Source: Clostridia bacterium (GTDB lineage: Bacteria > Bacillota_A > Clostridia > Oscillospirales > CAG-272). From it: a stretch of DNA of 5,325 nt. The notes below the pieces were generated by a model that made no database searches, was not told the origin of the DNA, and saw nothing but the letters and a program-made list of their open reading frames with translations. Position 1 is the first letter of the stretch, and each line of letters starts with the position of its first letter. The stretch spans positions 1 to 5,325 of the forward strand of contig JAFTHF010000140.1 in NCBI GenBank assembly GCA_017457545.1, written 5' to 3'. Positions 4,283-5,325 of this stretch are shown here, in pieces. A program made the position numbers and the translations under genes.

Positions 4283-5325
4283 ATGAAGAAGCTACTAATC
4301 TTAGTTATATGTTTTGTAATGCTGCTTCAGCTTATGCCTGTTATTTCATTTGCAGAAAATGAGGATATTTATTATTGCCGTGAGGCACTAAATGATTTGC
4401 CTAATGCAGAAGCACTTCTCCATGCTTATGATGCTATTACCGAAGGTATCGGCGCAAGGGAGGATATATTCAAAATCTACGATGGAGAGCACAAGATTTC
4501 CGTTGAGGAGCTGACCGTGGTATACGATGCATACAGACGTGACCATACAGAGCATTTCTGGATGGGAAATCAGTATTCCTATACACTTAATCCCGAAACC
4601 AATATAGTAATAGAAATGCAGCCGGTATATGTGATGTCAGCCGAGGAATTAGATTCAGCCAAAGCGAGATTCAATAATGAAATATCTAATATTATTGATT
4701 CAATGGATTCTACCCTTTCTGACTACGAAAAGGAAAAGTATTTACACGATGTTCTCGCATCAAAGGTAACATACGTAGAGGGGGATAATGCACATAATGC
4801 ATACGGAGCACTTGTTGAGGGTGAGGCAGTTTGTGAGGGTTATGCCGAGGCACTTCAATGCTTATTACACGCAGCAGGTATACAATCAATTATTGTTCTT
4901 GGCTCAAGTGTAAATCCAACAACAAATCTTGATGAGGGTCATGCATGGAATATGGTGCGTATTGACGGTGAGTATTATCACACCGACCTTACATGGAATG
5001 ACCAGGAAAGTGCGATATTCTATGCATATTTCAATATGGATGATGCAACAATTAAGCTTGATCATACCATACAAAAAACCGAATTTAAGTTGCCACAGTG
5101 CACATCAGGTAAAGCAAGCTACTTTGTAAAAAACAATCTTGTTATATCCAACTACACTATTGACAGTATTGGAAAGCTTCTCAAGGACAATTCCTTATAT
5201 GCAAGAGCTTATATCCTTGATGACGTGGACGAATTTACCAATTGGTTTTACAGCAATATAACAGCAATTGCAGGAGCTGCCGGAATTTCTCCCCCTTACA
5301 CATACGGTGTAATGGGTATCGGCAA
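4283..5325 (+). CDS. Secreted transglutaminase-like cysteine protein, C-terminus cut off by window edge
   Basis: The frame is open from ATG 4283 to the window edge (347 codons), so the gene is incomplete at its 3' end. Residues 1-24 are a type I signal peptide (MKKLL, a hydrophobic core, then SFA), with cleavage expected after Ala24; no lipobox is present. Residues about 25-135 form an N-terminal region I cannot assign. A transglutaminase-like (papain-fold) domain follows at about 140-240. Its active-site Cys184 is in AVCEGYAEAL, His220 in GHAWNMV and Asp235 in HTDLTWND, the order and spacing expected of this superfamily. Bacterial secreted members often act as peptidases or crosslinking enzymes at the cell surface; the substrate here is unknown. 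Residues about 255-347 are a further extracellular region, possibly repeat or adhesion domains downstream. It has its own promoter directly after the XRE terminator, so co-transcription with the regulator should be limited. Confidence 0.88.
   Translation, partial: MKKLLILVICFVMLLQLMPVISFAENEDIYYCREALNDLPNAEALLHAYDAITEGIGAREDIFKIYDGEHKISVEELTVVYDAYRRDHTEHFWMGNQYSYTLNPETNIVIEMQPVYVMSAEELDSAKARFNNEISNIIDSMDSTLSDYEKEKYLHDVLASKVTYVEGDNAHNAYGALVEGEAVCEGYAEALQCLLHAAGIQSIIVLGSSVNPTTNLDEGHAWNMVRIDGEYYHTDLTWNDQESAIFYAYFNMDDATIKLDHTIQKTEFKLPQCTSGKASYFVKNNLVISNYTIDSIGKLLKDNSLYARAYILDDVDEFTNWFYSNITAIAGAAGISPPYTYGVMGIG

Overview
The window looks like a piece of a low-to-moderate-GC Gram-positive chromosome. 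The likeliest source is a gut-type Clostridia (Ruminococcus/Oscillospiraceae-like), though this is an inference from style and not proven. The signs are strong purine-rich ribosome binding sites, consensus sigma-A promoters, compact hairpin terminators followed by T runs, a Clostridia-style lipoprotein signal and a PepF-type oligopeptidase. No rRNA, tRNA, CRISPR array, insertion sequence or phage gene was seen.

Layout. Bases 1-1442 (minus strand) hold most of a secreted lipoprotein gene that runs off the left edge; its N-terminus has a lipobox and a poly-serine linker. A 222-bp AT-rich spacer (1443-1664) carries two divergent promoters, one for the lipoprotein and one with a perfect TTGACA-17-TATAAT for pepF. 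Bases 1665-3467 (plus) encode a complete oligoendopeptidase F, a cytosolic zinc peptidase of family M3. It ends at a bidirectional hairpin terminator shared with a convergent gene of unknown function (3497-3844, minus, 115 aa). That gene diverges from a small XRE/Cro-type DNA-binding protein gene (3957-4199, plus, 80 aa). The 112-bp gap between them holds a 37-bp inverted repeat that resolves into two quasi-palindromic sites, good candidates for the regulator's operators. A second terminator, almost identical to the first in core and loop, follows the regulator. Directly after it come an extended -10 promoter and a secreted transglutaminase-like protein (4283 to the right edge) with a visible Cys-His-Asp triad.

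How the parts relate. Each gene appears to be its own transcription unit with its own promoter, so this is not one operon. The one tightly coupled unit is the XRE regulator plus the divergent 115-aa protein: they share a control region, both have predicted very short leaders, and the pair is bracketed by two near-identical terminators. This looks like a small autoregulated cassette and is the most interesting part of the window. The two exported proteins at the ends show no visible functional link to pepF or to the cassette.
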